Below, piece after piece: positions 47,691-60,012 of a DNA stretch of 64,000 nucleotides. Within the stretch, counting starts at the first letter, position 1. Every line of letters begins with the position of its first letter. The notes under the pieces are model-generated. The model was not told where the DNA came from, ran no database searches, and was given only the letters and a program-made list of their open reading frames with translations. The translations under genes and the position numbers were made by a program. Origin of the DNA: Anniella stebbinsi (lineage: Eukaryota; Chordata; Lepidosauria; Squamata; Anniellidae); NCBI GenBank assembly GCA_029215795.1, contig JARDYH010000001.1:192021654-192085653 (forward strand). Reading direction: 5' to 3'.

Positions 47691-49030
47691 AAGCACTTCC
47701 TAATAACAAAATTGCTCTGAAATGTTGACCTTAAGTCTTACACGATCAGAGGAAAACAAAACTTCAGATCTAATTATTCCTCATTCTAGCACCTGTATAT
47801 CAAAGTCATTTTGACAGTAAACATGATTTACACATTTCTGCAAGAGCATTCTGTACATATAATAAGCTTACGGAGATGACTGGGTTCTAAGATCTAAAAT
47901 ATTTGGCTTTCCATGGGAAGCTTGCCACCAAGAACAGAATGAATTGCCAGTTATTTAGTTCCCGTGAACCAAAGATTTTTTTTCTGGGAGTCTTTTACCA
48001 GGAAGGAGGGAAGTACCCTTTTTGTAAATTTATCCTAAAATTCTAAAATTCCCAAGCACCCACCATGCCGGTCATTTATAAAACACCTAATCAGTGCAAT
48101 CAGGTTTAGTCCATTATAAGCAAGTTCTGATATAGCACTAACCTTCCTCCAATGTAACAAGGAACATAGCCATAGGCAGAAGGGAGATGTTTCTAAACTG
48201 GATGACGTGGGAGTTCAGACCTCTCCTTCCTCTAATTTCAAGCATGAAGTGGTCTTGTTGCAGATGCTCAGTACTTCAAAGGATGCAAATGCATGACCTG
48301 GGTTTCAGGGGTGGGAGGGGGATGTTTCCTGAGAAGAGGGGAGGCAACGTGTGGGTGGAGCTCAACACGACTCCCCTTTGGCCCCACAACCAGTCCTTAG
48401 CCCAGGTGAGGCCCAGTTCAGTGAGAAGACTGGCACAGCATATAGAGAGAGCTTCAGGTGCCTTCATAATAGAACTGGACAGAACAGCATAGACACCTCT
48501 GCCCACTCCCGCCTTTCTTCCCTCCTTCCCATTGCTGCTGTTCCCTTATGAACAATTTATAAATCTCCCTGCAGGGAGACGCCTGAGGTAGGGTCATCTC
48601 AGCTGCATCGTGCATTGTTACGTTACATTTCCCCAAATGGAGAAGGAGGAGATGGCAGCAGACGAGGAGAGTGGGTGGAAGGGGAAAGACTTGACAGCTC
48701 TCAAGCTCAAACCTGAGGGATGAATACACACACTTAGGCTTAGGGGGCTTCCAGACCATGTTTTGGATGTGCAATTGCTATGTCTCCTTGGTACAATTTC
48801 ATGGGAAGTCCAGACAATGTCATAAGCCATATGACAGCTGCCCGTGTTTCCCTACTGCTGGCTCTGTCCTTTTTCTTACTGCAGAAGAAAAGTAGAGAAA
48901 GAGCAGAAAAGTGATGCAGTATCTTTTTAGGTGTGGATAGAAAATGCCCCTCTTTTTTCTATTGTCTGCCAGGAGGAGTATTTGCACTATCAGAACCATT
49001 TTATGTCCTGCACTGCAATTTAGGTTTAGT

Positions 49031-49860
49031 GCAACTAACAAGCAGCTAAAATCAGGCAGAGGAGTTTTCTAGCCAGTTTGTGAAACTAACTAGATCGGGT
49101 TGTCTGATTACATCCAATTGTGAAATTGACTAGACTAGAATGGGCCATTCACAAATGGAATTGATGGGATTTACAGGCCAGGGACTACACCATGTTCACT
49201 CAGAAGCAAGTTTATCTGCAGTCCTTTAACCCTGTGCAACAGGCACTTCTTTTCTTCTTTTTTAAAGTAAGATTTCACAATTGTGTTATGGTGAAATTAT
49301 GCAACTAATAAGCAGGGAGTATTTTCTAGCTGGGTTGTAAAACTGACTAGATTGCATTGTGGAACTGAGTAGATTGGGTTGGATTAGATCCAGTCATGAA
49401 ATTGACTAGAGATCAGGCATTTCCAGGTGAAATCAGTGGGATTTATAGCAGGGTGACCAGATAAAATCCAGGTCAGGGCTCATGTAACTTTAACAGTTGT
49501 AGAGAAAAGGGAATTTCAGCCAGTGTCATTTGTATGCAATTAGTTCCTGGTGATATTCCCTCTTCATCACAACAGTTAAAGTTGCAGGCACTATATTAGA
49601 GTGACTATATACAAAAGAATGCAGGGCCCCTGCAACTTTAACAATTGTGATGAAGAGGGAATTTCACCAGGAACTAATTGCATACAAATGACACTGGCTG
49701 AAATTCCCTTTTCTCTACAATTGTTAAAATTACATGAGCCCTGACCTGGATTTTATCTGGTCAGCCTAATTTATAGCCCAGTCTAAAAGAATGTTTACTC
49801 GGAAGTGGGCTCAGCTGCAATATTATTGCCCTGTGCTACAAGCACTTTTTAAAAACAACT
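49031..49860. repeat. Tandem duplication, ~270-bp unit, second unit split by an insertion
   Basis: Unit A starts at 49031 (GCAACTAACAAGCAGCTAA) and unit B at 49301 (GCAACTAATAAGCAGGGAG). They share TTTCTAGC, GTGGAACTG/GTGAAATTG and GACTAGA words, GGGATTTA(C/T)AG, the TTCACTCAGAAG/TTTACTCGGAAG segment, and CCCTGTGC(A/T)ACA. In unit B the 320-bp hAT element interrupts this order at 49449. Confidence 0.75.
49449..49768. mobile_element. 320-bp hairpin hAT MITE (family C, copy 2)
   Basis: The ends are CAGGGTGACCAGATAAAATC and GATTTTATCTGGTCAGCCTA, flanked by a perfect 8-bp target-site duplication ATTTATAG (49441-49448 and 49769-49776). The paralogous unit A still has one uninterrupted ATTTACAG at 49169-49176, i.e. 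an empty site. It has the same length as, and high identity to, the copy at 7353. It is non-coding and almost fully self-complementary. Confidence 0.92.
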
Positions 49861-50055
49861 TTAAAACTTTTTTTTGCTATTGCGCTGCTTCAGAAAGTGT
49901 AAACACACACAAACTGGAGTCCTAAAATAGCTCTGAGAAATGACTGCTTAAAATTGTAAGGAGAATGATGCATGTGGCAATCAATGAGGGGGTCAGGAAC
50001 AGGGGAGAGGACAACCCAGCCCACAGAACTATCTCACGCTCACCCAGTTGATGAA

Positions 50056-50086
50056 ACAGCAAGATGCACCCCCCCCCCCCCCAAAA
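50056..50086. repeat. poly(C) tract
   Basis: About 16 C within ACCCC...AAAACAGC. Confidence 0.8.
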
Positions 50087-50228
50087 CAGCTTGATTCATA
50101 AAATGTAGATAGTCAGTTACAATTCTGGTTGTAGTAGAAAATCAATGATTTCTAGCTCTCCATCTGGAAGCACCCTTGGTTTCCATAAGGGATAAACAGT
50201 TAATGAAAAGGGTGGGTGTAATGAAAGA

Positions 50229-50230
50229 TT

Positions 50231-50266
<36 letters not shown>

Positions 50267-50297
50267 AAGAGAGAGAAAGAGAGAGAAAGAGAGAGAA
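50229..50297. repeat. (GA)n purine tract
   Basis: About 69 bp of GA with regular AAAG interruptions. Confidence 0.95.
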
Positions 50298-51904
50298 GTT
50301 GTATCATATTGGTCTTCCGGAAGGGAATTCCAGGCATGAGGAGGGCAGCAAAGGAAAAAGGATAGGGATGTATAAGACATTTGTTTCAGTTCAGTTTTGG
50401 TCAAGAAGAGGGGAAGTTTGGTTTGGTTGTGACTATGGAGTAAGATAAGATAAGATATGATTACATAATTTAGACGTGGAGAAAATTGGAAGTCAATATT
50501 CATTCTGCATTTCAGTGTCTTGTCTGCATTCTTTCTGTTCTTTTTTCTTTGTATATGGTGTTTGTAAGTTTGTAAGATGTAAATAGGTGTTGCTTTGAAA
50601 TAAGAATAAAAAATACAGTTAAAAAAAAGATTTACTCAGTTTGCACCTTCCAGGCCAAACACGGTCTCAATCTGCAGTCAATGTCCAAACATTTCTGAGC
50701 TTAGTGAAGTGTGCTTTGTGGACTCAAACCAATGTGTTTGACAGCATGTGTACTTTTGGAAAATGCTCACAGATGCATTTTAGTCAGTGTAAGAAGAATG
50801 TATATTTCGAAGATGCACATAATTTATGTGTAGATTTGGAAAAATACCCACATGAAAATATGCATGGATTTTCATGTGAAAAATCAACAACAAATCTCAA
50901 AATCTGATACAGACTTGAATTGGAATGAGCTTAGATATGGAATTCAAATTTCACTGAACTCAAGATTTGCTTATTTGCCCTTCCCTAAGAAAAGTTGGAG
51001 TAGTTTGAGGGAGCAGGAGATCCCTGGATGGCTGAAGACTTGCTTGTATCTCTAGAAACGTGACCTGGTTCATCGTAATGTTAACCCACGGGTTGTTGCT
51101 CTACGCAGGGTGTATCTGGCAGTCAGTTGAACAAGCTGTGGGGTTTTTTTTTGCGATCCCTGGACTGTTTGTTTTCTTCCTCCTTTGCCTGCTCCTTCCC
51201 TATTCCAAATGCTGTTGCAGCGCTATAGTGCGGGAATGCAGAATGGCCATTGGTGTGTTGTTGTTTTTAACCATTCTTGCCCACCGCCTCTGTTGCCTGG
51301 TGAAACAACCAATGAACAACCCACAGTTCTGGGTTCATAAGTAATAACTCCTGGTTTGAATGAGCCCGAGTTCCCACACAACAACAAACCATGGGTTTTC
51401 TTTCTGGGTTGTTCATGGTTTGTTAACACAGCTGCATTCCCACATCTTGACAACCCAGAATTCCACAGCCCCTGGGTTGCATAAACCATGGACTAGTGTT
51501 ATGTGTGAAAATCTCTGTCAAGAAGTAAAAAGAAAAAAGTGCTGAAAAGGAAGATGGGGGCTTAGGATACAATCCTGCCTTCTCTCAAACACAATTCTGG
51601 ACAGAACTAGTAAACTAATAAAACTCCTGGAAGGTATTTAAGGTAGAGTGATTTATCATAGTACCTTTCTAGAAATTCATTTTTATGTGCCAAGTTTCTT
51701 CCTTTAATAATCATAATCACAGTACTGTTGCCATTGAGTTAGCTCAAGCATATTTAGTAAAAACTACTTTGTATGAATAGGTCAGAGACAAGTGGATGCT
51801 ATAGAATAATCAGAACATGGAACTATTATGATAAATGTAAAGAAAAGAAAAGCTTTGGAAGTTATGGAATAGCATATCTTTATTTTATTTTTATTTATTC
51901 ATTT

Positions 51905-51907
51905 TAT

Positions 51908-51941
<34 letters not shown>
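51905..51941. repeat. (GT)n microsatellite
   Basis: About 17 GT units. Confidence 0.95.
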
Positions 51942-51942
<1 letters not shown>

Positions 51943-51959
51943 ATATGTTGTACGTAAAT

Positions 51960-52065
51960 GGCTTTTATATTATGTTACAGTATTGTATTTTTATTTTGTT
52001 TAGTCTTTGTAAACTGCCCAGAGAGCTTTGGCTATTGGGCAGTGTAGATATGCAATAAATGAAAT
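51960..52065 (+). mobile_element. LINE 3' tail, sense
   Basis: TTTGTAAACTGCCCAGAGAG, CTTTGGCTATTGGGCAGTGT and ATGCAATAAATGAAATGAAA: the same tail as at 12940 and 57345. Confidence 0.65.
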
Positions 52066-52283
52066 GAAACTTATGTCCTGCCTTTTCCCCTCTTGCAAGA
52101 AACCCAAGGCAGCTTATATGATCCCTCTAGTCTCCATTGTATCCTTACAATAACCTTGTGAGGTAGGTTAGGCTGAGAGTCAGTGACTGGCCCAAAATCA
52201 CTCAGTGAGCTTCATGGTTGAGTGGGAATCAGAACCCAGATCTCCCACATCTCAGTCCAACACTCCAACCACTACACTAACCT
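52066..52283 (-). mobile_element. tRNA-headed SINE (type 1), antisense
   Basis: AACCCAAGGCAGCTTATATG, CCTTACAATAACCTTGTGAG, GAGAGTCAGTGACTGGCCCA, CAGAACCCAGATCTCCCACA and CAGTCCAACACTCCAACCAC: the same order as at 37905, with the tRNA-like head at the right. It abuts (ACCCT)n at 52277-52302. Confidence 0.75.
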
Positions 52284-52840
52284 ACCCTACCCTACCCTAC
52301 ACTCTTATATCAATTTCATACCACCCATAAATATAAAAACATGGGAGGAATTGGTTTTGGATGCTAGCGAGTCCAGTTCTCCAACCCAAGTGCTCATATT
52401 TAGCATTTTTGGCTTCTTAAATTCTATGAGACTACAATGGGCTAAAGTTTTTGGATTGTAACTATGGATTGGTGTGAGAAACAGAATATATATGCTATAC
52501 AGGAACAGACTGCTGTCATTTTTTTAAAATGAAACCTACCTGCAGGGACTGCCACACCAAGCAGAGGAATAGAGGGGTGTTGACGGAGGCACAGAGTGAT
52601 GAATTAACCTCTTCTTCTCCAGCCATTTTCCCAGTCAAAATTGCCCCACTCAAGCCAGTTTCTGTTTGTGGGAGAAAAAGATACAGTGTCTGTATTTGAA
52701 GTAGAGAGGGGGAAGCCATCCCATGTCTTTCCGGGTTGACCAATAAGCATTCCATTCCTTTTCAAGTGGACATGATAGAGTCTGACCTGACCATCCCACT
52801 CTGAAACTATTCCACTTCCTTTTTTTCTCTCACTTGGGGC

Positions 52841-53110
52841 ATTGCATGGCACACATCTTTTCATCTTTGGATGGAAAAGCAGTCAGGGAAGGCAATTTTG
52901 AATTGAAAGTGGCCAGTGGGTGAAGCCCGTTCCCCCTTGCTGTTGCTCTTCTACTCCTGTTTGAAAGAAAAGCAGCTCATTCGAACAAGAGTAGAACAGC
53001 AGCAGCACGGAGAAAATGTTTAATCCTTCACCTACTGGCCACTTTCTATTCAAAATTGCCTTCCCCGGCTGCTTATCCACCCAAGGGTGAAAAGATGTCT
53101 GCCATGCAAT
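52841..53110. mobile_element. 270-bp hairpin element
   Basis: The left arm (ATTGCATGGCACACATCTTT, GGAAGGCAATTTTGAATTG, GTGGCCAGTGGGTGAAG) is mirrored by the right arm (CTTCACCTACTGGCCAC, TATTCAAAATTGCCTTCC, AAAGATGTCTGCCATGCAAT). An inner pair GTTGCTCTTCTACTCCTGTT / AACAAGAGTAGAACAGCAGC closes on a ~20-base loop. Confidence 0.7.
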
Positions 53111-54304
53111 ACCTGTTCGAAGGAGCTGTTTTTCCTTCAAAGTGCATTTCATTGAAAAACCAAAACCATGAGGCTGTCTGTGCACCCTTCATGTAATTGC
53201 TAGTTTGGCCTTTAGTCTTAATTGTGGTAGCAGCCCTGCGCCACCTTCAAGTAATGGTCAGAGCAGACTCTAGGCAGGAACAACATTCTGCGTGTGTATG
53301 TTTGTCCATAGATAGGGGACTTTTTCGACAGACTATGGTGGGGTGAGGAGCCTCTTTCAGCCAGAGAGTGGAATTCAGTTTCAGAGATGCTCTCAGGGGA
53401 TATGTCAGGGCAAGGGGGCGTGGCCATCTGAAGAACTCTGACGAGCCAGATTTGGCTCCCAGGCCTGAAATTCCTCACCTCTGCTCTGTGAACTGAGGTG
53501 GGGCGTCCGTGCATGCGCATTCAGTTTCTATGCACAGATTAAATATCTGCAAAAGGTTATCTTTTAGGGCTTCTAAATGTAAATGTTGTGCCTACGTTTA
53601 GTGGTTCTTAGACTGTGGAGTGCCCCTCTGCCTTGCCATGTAGTGGAATGCCTGAATTGATAGTGACAAGTTCCAAAGAAGGATGCTACCTTGACACAGG
53701 AGGAGCCATGTGAGGATCAGTTCATGAATGGCCCTTCTTTGAGAAGACTGCGTGGGATAGGAAAATACCATAGGCAGCCAGGCCAAGAAGAGTCTGGATG
53801 GGCTGAGGGGCATTGCTCTAATATCCTGGTATGAGGACAACTTTTAGAAATATACAAGTGCCCTGATTTTTATCTGTGTAATGTTGGAGGATATGTTGTT
53901 TTCCTTTCCCAGAAATCTGTTTCTTGAGGTCAATAAGCAGAAATGAATATGTAAGCCGAAGGGCCAATATATCCAGTGTGAGTGAACATGTATAGAAAGG
54001 GGATTTGTGCATGTTTTTTTTAATGTCTGTGTGGTGCATTTGCATGTAAAACTGCACACTTCTAGAGCTGTCGCCATGAAGTTGGGGAAACCCGGCTTTT
54101 CCAGATTCCCAGTCATGTGGAGAGAGCCCCCAACATGTTTACAGTTGTACATGAATAGACTCCAAGCTGGCATTTGAGACAATGTACATAGATGGAGGTA
54201 GAGCCTGGCACTGTGATCCTGTTCACACTCACTGCCCGATGTGTTTGCTGTCCCTGGATATGTCTTGAGAACAGGGTGTAGACATAGAAGTCCATCATTT
54301 TACT

Positions 54305-54390
54305 GTGCAAAGCCTCCAGATGTCTTGGACTACAACCCCCAGCATTCCTGGGAATTGTCGACTCTGGCGGGACTTAAAGGGATGCATATA
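54305..54390. mobile_element. Family E fragment (left arm)
   Basis: GCAAAGCCTCCAGATGTCTT, GGACTACAACCCCCAGCATT and CTGGCGGGACTTAAAGG; the second arm is absent. Confidence 0.5.
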
Positions 54391-55219
54391 CAATCTTGTT
54401 CTCTGTGCTCTTTCTCTCTCCCCCCTCTCTGTCCCAGCCCCTCCCCCCTCCCAACCACACCTTGGTTGGGATTGCTTTCTCTTGGCTTCAGATTTTCCAC
54501 CTTTCCAGAACATTTACTTCTCAGGCGGTGTAGAGTTGTCAGCCCTCTCTCTCTCTTCCTTCACAAGAGAGAGGAATCATACAACTACTTTGATGCCGTG
54601 CGTTGGGTTAGAAACAAGATACAAAAAGCAGCCTACAGTCTAATACGGAGAGCCTTTTGTTTTTATATTAAGCAAAAGCATATTTTATTGGTTTGGTCTC
54701 TGTTGACAAGGCTAGCATTATTTTAAGAACAGTGAGGTGTGTGATTAGAATGTGCACTACTTAACCTTTGTTTGATTCATGAGCAGAATTAATAAATTGG
54801 AAATAAATTTCCAAACGTCATACAGGTAATTTTCCAGAGGTCATGCAGATACTTCGTTTATGTAGTGGACTTGCAGAGACGTTTTCACGTATCCATAGCT
54901 TTCATCCTGTTTAACATCCCTCAATCCTCTTTCCCCAACTTCTGCTATGAGGGACGGTGTGGTTGTTTTCTTATTCCCCAGCGCCACTGTTTCCTTCAGG
55001 CTTTCTTTTAGATGCAAGGAGTGAATGCCCCAGCCGAATAGGGCTACCAGACAAAGGTGGAGAGCCACACTGAATTTCTCTCGAAACTTCCTAGTGTTTT
55101 ACAGGCACTCATTGACTAAATATAGTTTGCAAACCTCACAATGTTGACAATTTTATTTATTACATTTCTCTTGGAAGTGTAGGTAGATCTATCTGATTTG
55201 GCTTTTTGGTTTTATGTAG

Positions 55220-55363
55220 TACCTACTATGGAAGATGGTAAGGAGCAAGAACCTGGGATGGACAACAATGTTACTCTGGTGCCTTTTGAAAGACCTGCTG
55301 TTATAGAGAAGCTGACGAGCAACATGGGAAAGCGTAAAAGCTCCACCCCACAGAAGTTTGTGG
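55220..55363 (+). CDS. IKZF2: IKZF2 (Helios) coding exon, linker region after ZF4
   Basis: This 144-nt exon encodes residues 193-241. The acceptor AG is at 55218-55219 and the donor GTAAGC starts at 55364; both ends are phase 1. It reads [17 protein letters not shown], then [20 protein letters not shown] and SSTPQKFVG. It has no zinc finger. The basic [10 protein letters not shown] segment is conserved across Ikaros-family proteins. Compared with human Helios as I remember it, a few residues differ (for example Gly at position 199 where human has Cys), while [12 protein letters not shown] is unchanged. It is skippable in frame. Confidence 0.96.
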
Positions 55364-55882
55364 GTAAGCTTAAGATGAGCACTTTTGTTGTTTGTAGAAA
55401 AAAGGGTAGCTTATTGTTAAATCCTAGACTCTTAAATGTTCTCATGTAGGATTGGCACTTTCAGAATGGGACATATTGGGGGGAAAACATTGAGGTAAAA
55501 GAAGGAGGTGTAGAAAAGTGCATGGCCATCATGCAAGTATTGTTCACTGTGATCTGCAGTGCAGTATCCAGTACCTGAGGAAAGTTGAAGGTTAATTTTT
55601 TTAAAATAAAAAGATAAGATTTTAGCACTCATGATTACAGATGAGTGAAGAAAATTGTTCATTATTAGCAAATCTTTTTTTCTTAACCCATAGCCCATAA
55701 TTAACAGTGTTTCTCTAGCCTTTGTTATGTGGTAAAACACTGTTTTAAATAGATACACTGTTAAAAGAACATTGTTTCTTTAGTTCTACCTGAACTATAA
55801 TTGGAATTTTCTAAGTGTAGAATGATGTTTTCTCATATTTTCCCAGAGCTGTCAGTGGTATCAAATGGGCTGGTCAATTCAG

Positions 55883-55884
<2 letters not shown>

Positions 55885-55926
<42 letters not shown>
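55885..55926. repeat. (GT)21 microsatellite
   Basis: About 42 bp of uninterrupted GT, roughly 520 bp downstream of the linker exon. Confidence 0.95.
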
Positions 55927-55927
<1 letters not shown>

Positions 55928-56089
55928 GATGTTGGTTTCTTTTACTGAAAGGTTGGTGGGGTGAGGAGTGTGTGAGCACAAGGGCTGGGGATAAAATGAG
56001 ACTGGCCATTCTATATTGCCATACGATAGGATATAAGATTTTGGTGAGCCAGAAAAATACCCAAACCAGATGGACTGAATACACTATGT

Positions 56090-56215
56090 CAAGGGTAGGC
56101 AACTCAGTGCCCTCCAGATGTTTTGGACTACAGCTTTCACAGTCCATGATCATTGGTCCTGCTGGCTGGGGCTGATGGATGCTGTAGTCCAAAACATCTG
56201 AGAGGCACCAGGTTA
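56090..56215. mobile_element. Palindromic hAT-type MITE (family E), best copy
   Basis: CAAGGGTAGGCAACTCAGTG, CCCTCCAGATGTTTTGGACT and ACAGCTTTCACAGTCCATGA at the left; GGGGCTGATGGATGCTGTAG, TCCAAAACATCTGAGAGGCA and CCAGGTTA at the right. The arms are inverted with a centre at ATTGGTCCTGCTGGCTGG. Confidence 0.8.
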
Positions 56216-57344
56216 TGGAGAGTTTTTGGAAGGCTGCTGCTCGTGGGGTGCTACATCGCTAATGTTTTGTTTGGGAGGAAATAGTTGGGGGGGGGGAGCA
56301 AGTAACTGTTGCATCCCTTAAAATAATTGCATGGAGCCAAAATACATGCCCTGGACATTTCAGAGATACAAAAGATTTTTTTTCCACTTAAGAAGTTCAC
56401 AGCAACAATGCTCTGAAGGGATGGTTCCCAGGAAGAAAAAGGAAGTTATGTGAAATAGCCTTAAATACAATGAAACCCAATGAAATCAGGAGGCAGGGAG
56501 TTGGAAGAGCACATCTAGTGTTAGACTATTGCCGTTTCAAAAACATTTGCAGAAGTCGGCTCAGTCTTTCTATTATCTTGGGGAGCATTTCTAAAATGGC
56601 TTATCAGCTTCTGGACCTTCTCTAGCAATCCCTCCAAAGGCAACCCATCCCCCACAGGAACCTGGGCAGGCCTCCAATGATTTAGAAGTCCTAGCAGATC
56701 ACAACCAATCATTCTATTCCTCAGAATACCTGAAATGATACCTCATACCTTTTTTTACTGATGGGGTAACAATTTCAGACGGAGGGCTATTAATCAAATG
56801 ACACCATGCAGTTATTTTGTCTTCTGCTCCTAAGTGGGTTTATAGAAATAAAAAGGACAGAAGAAATGGTGGGAAAACACAGGAGGGTTGCAAGTAGAAG
56901 ATGACATTGTCTGGATTCCCCCATAAAATTCCACCTATGAGGCAGGGCAATGACATGATAAATGCCTTGTCTGAAAACACCCCATGGCTGTAATCACAGG
57001 TCTTGCCTCTAGGGAACATATGGCTTAGGTGGAAATTGAATTCAGATTGGTTAGGCAGCCAACCCCAACACAATGAACAAAAGCTAAACAGGCTACCAAA
57101 GGTGCCATAGATCTGGAATTTTAGAGAAAGGTGTCATGCTCCGGCATGGAAACAGCTAGGAGCCTGGGTCTTTCTAGTCTGTAGGTTGACCTTTCACTCT
57201 CAGGTGAAACTGCAGGTGGAATTATGAGCTGAGCAATCTCAATGTTATGGTTGAAATTTTAGAAGGAAGGAAGGAAAGTGTCATGCTCTGAATCCAGGGA
57301 AAAGCTGAAACAGACTAAGCTAGTTGTACTTTTATACTGTGTTT

Positions 57345-57475
57345 TTACAATTGTGGTTTAAGTTTTATACATTAAATTGTACTTATGGTTTTAATTTTTG
57401 TGAACCGCCCAGAGAATTTCAGCTATTGGGTGGAATAGAAATGCAATAAATAAATAAATAAGCAAGCAAGCTGGT
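57345..57475 (+). mobile_element. LINE 3' tail, sense, with (AATA)n(AAGC)n
   Basis: GTACTTATGGTTTTAATTTT, TGTGAACCGCCCAGAGAATT and AGCTATTGGGTGGAATAGAA then (AATA)n and AAGCAAGCAAGC. Confidence 0.7.
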
Positions 57476-59086
57476 GTTCAGTATACAGTCCTCAGAAATC
57501 TGAGTGAAGGAAACGTCTGTTCACCTGTTGTCATAATACAAATTAACCCTAAAATATATTCTCTGTGTGTGTGTGTGTGGGTGTGTATGAATTTCTTCTG
57601 ATGCTTTACTTAAAATTAGCTGCAGTTTTACCAATGTGTGTCTTTTAAGTAATACAATATTTCCACCTTTGTCCATTGAAGGGGGGCATTCACATAGATA
57701 GTAATGGAGTTAAAAACTATACAAACATAGATAATTTTTGAAAATTCTTGTATGACAGCATTTCAGCAGCTCCTCTATGCCACTATGTTTGTGACCCAAG
57801 GCATAATTTTAGAGTGTGGACACTCTCTTTAGATGGGAATGTGTATTATTTCAATTCCTTTAATGTGGCAAGCTAGCCCTGCTTTGTTTTGGGTTCCTCC
57901 TGTGTCCATTCTGCTGAGTGGACTTCTGTGAAGGACACTTGTGAATATTTCTCTTATTGAAAAGCATCACTGTGACTGTTATGGGTAACATCACCTCAGA
58001 GGGAAAGGGATGAGGATAATGACAGTATCCTCATGATGTGGAAAATTGGATTTCAATGTAGCTAAGGAATAAGTTCAATATTCCAGTTCCAATGGCAGTA
58101 CAGAATATGAAGGAGTAAAGTTTTCACCATACCTAAAGTTCCTTGGCTAGGCAACATCTCTGGCTTTTGATGACCTGCAAAAAATGCTGTTCACATTGAT
58201 GAACTATATATATACCTACACCTTTTTAAGGAGGTTGTGATTTGCATGATATGTGTGGTTTATTAATTTATTAATGTATCATCTTCCACATTAAACTAGC
58301 CTCTTGAATAGATCAGTTATCCAGCCATTTTGGGAAATGCTGGTACTCAATTCTTAGCCACATTGCGATCTGAGATGCTTGGGTTTGATAATTGAGGGTT
58401 GTTATTCTGGATGAACAATCTTAACTGACATGGGCAGGAAACTGGGCGATGTGTTAGCCACACATTTCTCACCTTTTGTGATGTTTCTGAAAGAATGAAG
58501 CGATTTCAATAAACTTTGCCACCTTTGCGCACATAGGCGTGTTATTTTAATATGATAGTTGATCCTGATATGAGGCAGCTATATTTCAGGAGCCCATAAC
58601 TAAGCAAGCTCTTTTTCTTGATTCCAAGTTGCTTCAGTGCCTGAGTACTGATGTTTGCTTTCCATCTTGAACTCCATGTGCACCAGATTGGAAAAATGCA
58701 TGTACTTCTTGTCACATCTGAAGAGTGTGTATATGGAAAAGTTGGCAGATGTCGCCTATAGTATTTGAAAGTAATGTAAAGGGATACATTTGAGTACTCT
58801 TCAGCTTTGTTAAGAGTCGTGTATATTTTATTTCCAGGTATCTATATTTGTAAATGTGAAAGGAGAATTAGCTCTGATTGATCCCTTCAGCATTTGAACT
58901 AGGAAAATTGAAGTGGATTTACTGACTGCATTAACCACTGTATTGGTTTATAGACTACGAAGTTACAAAAACTAACATTTTATACCACAGAGAATTAATT
59001 CAAATTTAACATACATACTTGGAAAGTATTTTGTTACTCTAGCACATTCAGATTCCACCATTGCTAATTTAGCCAAAGGCTGCAAT

Positions 59087-59168
59087 CCTGTGCACACATA
59101 TCTGGGAATAAGTCCCACTGAACTCAGTGGAACTAACTCCTGAGCAAACAAGAATAGAATTATGCTGT
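59087..59168. mobile_element. Family F MITE close to the last exon
   Basis: AAGGCTGCAATCCTGTGCAC, GGGAATAAGTCCCACTGAAC and TCAGTGGAACTAACTCCTGA, ending AGAATTATGCTGT. It ends about 120 bp before the acceptor AG. Confidence 0.6.
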
Positions 59169-59287
59169 AAGTGACAAAAATTGGTGTTAATGTGTGCCAG
59201 TTTTTTAAAAACTGATATGCAAAGCACATATTTATTTTCTTATCCTGTACATAATTTTGATTTGTTATTACTATTGTTCTCATGTAG

Positions 59288-60012
59288 GTGAGAAGCTCAT
59301 GAGATATGGTTACCCAGATATTCATTTTGACACGAACTTACCCTATGAGAGAGATGCTGAGCTGATGCAGACTCACATGATGGACCAAGCGATCAACAAT
59401 GCAATCTCTTACCTTGGAGCAGAGGGACTTCACCCGTTGATGCAGCACACGCAAAGCACAATTGCTGATGTGCCTCCCGTCATAAGTTCAGCCTATGCTC
59501 AGGTCTACAACCCTAGCAGGATAGAAAGGCCAATGAGCAGAGAGACTACTGACAGCAATGAGAATAATATGGACGGCCCTATCTCCCTCATCAGACCAAA
59601 GAGTCAACCCCAGGAAAGAGAGGCTTCTCCCAGCAATAGCTGCCTGGATTCCTCTGACTCAGAGAGTAGCCACGAAGACCACCACTCCTTCCATGGAAAC
59701 TCTGCCTTAAATCCCAAAAGGAAGCAAAGCCCAGCTTACATGAAGGACGACTCCAAGGCTTTGGATGTCACTAAAGCATCTAAGGGCTCTTTAAAGGATA
59801 TCTACAAGGTCTTCAATGGAGAAGGAGAGCAGATAAGGGCCTATAAGTGTGAGCACTGTCGTGTTCTTTTCTTAGACCATGTCATGTACACAATTCACAT
59901 GGGGTGTCATGGCTACAGGGACCCATTAGAATGCAACATATGTGGCTATCGGAGTCAGGACCGCTATGAATTCTCCTCACACATTGTTCGAGGAGAGCAT
60001 ACGTTCCATTAG
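59288..60012 (+). CDS. IKZF2: IKZF2 (Helios) terminal coding exon with dimerisation fingers
   Basis: The exon encodes residues 241-481 and ends at TAG (60010-60012). The acceptor AG is at 59286-59287. It starts [15 protein letters not shown], followed by a helical stretch ([20 protein letters not shown]), then [14 protein letters not shown] and a Ser/Asp/Glu-rich region ([16 protein letters not shown]). Next comes the conserved [17 protein letters not shown] before the final pair of fingers. ZF5 has C428, C431, H444, H448; ZF6 has C456, C459, H472, H478. These two C-terminal fingers mediate homo- and heterodimerisation among Ikaros proteins. The C-terminus VRGEHTFH equals that of mammalian Helios as recalled, so the protein is intact here and has no premature stop or frameshift. 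Confidence 0.98.

Larger units (their letters stand above)
55364..59287 (+). other. IKZF2: Last IKZF2 intron (3.9 kb)
   Basis: The intron has a GTAAGC donor and a CATGTAG acceptor. It contains a (GT)n block at 55885-55926, a palindromic hAT MITE at 56090-56215, a LINE tail at 57345-57475, a short (GT)n tract near 57560, and a MITE about 115 bp before the last exon. I recognise nothing in 56230-57340 or 57590-59080. Confidence 0.93.

Noticed and set aside
52277..52302. Interstitial telomere repeat
   Set aside because: The unit is ACCCT (5 bp), not the 6-bp vertebrate telomere unit, and it sits at the end of a SINE.
54241..54726. 161-codon plus-strand frame
   Set aside because: It runs through a family E MITE arm and a CT-rich tract; no domain is visible and overlapping frames exist on both strands.
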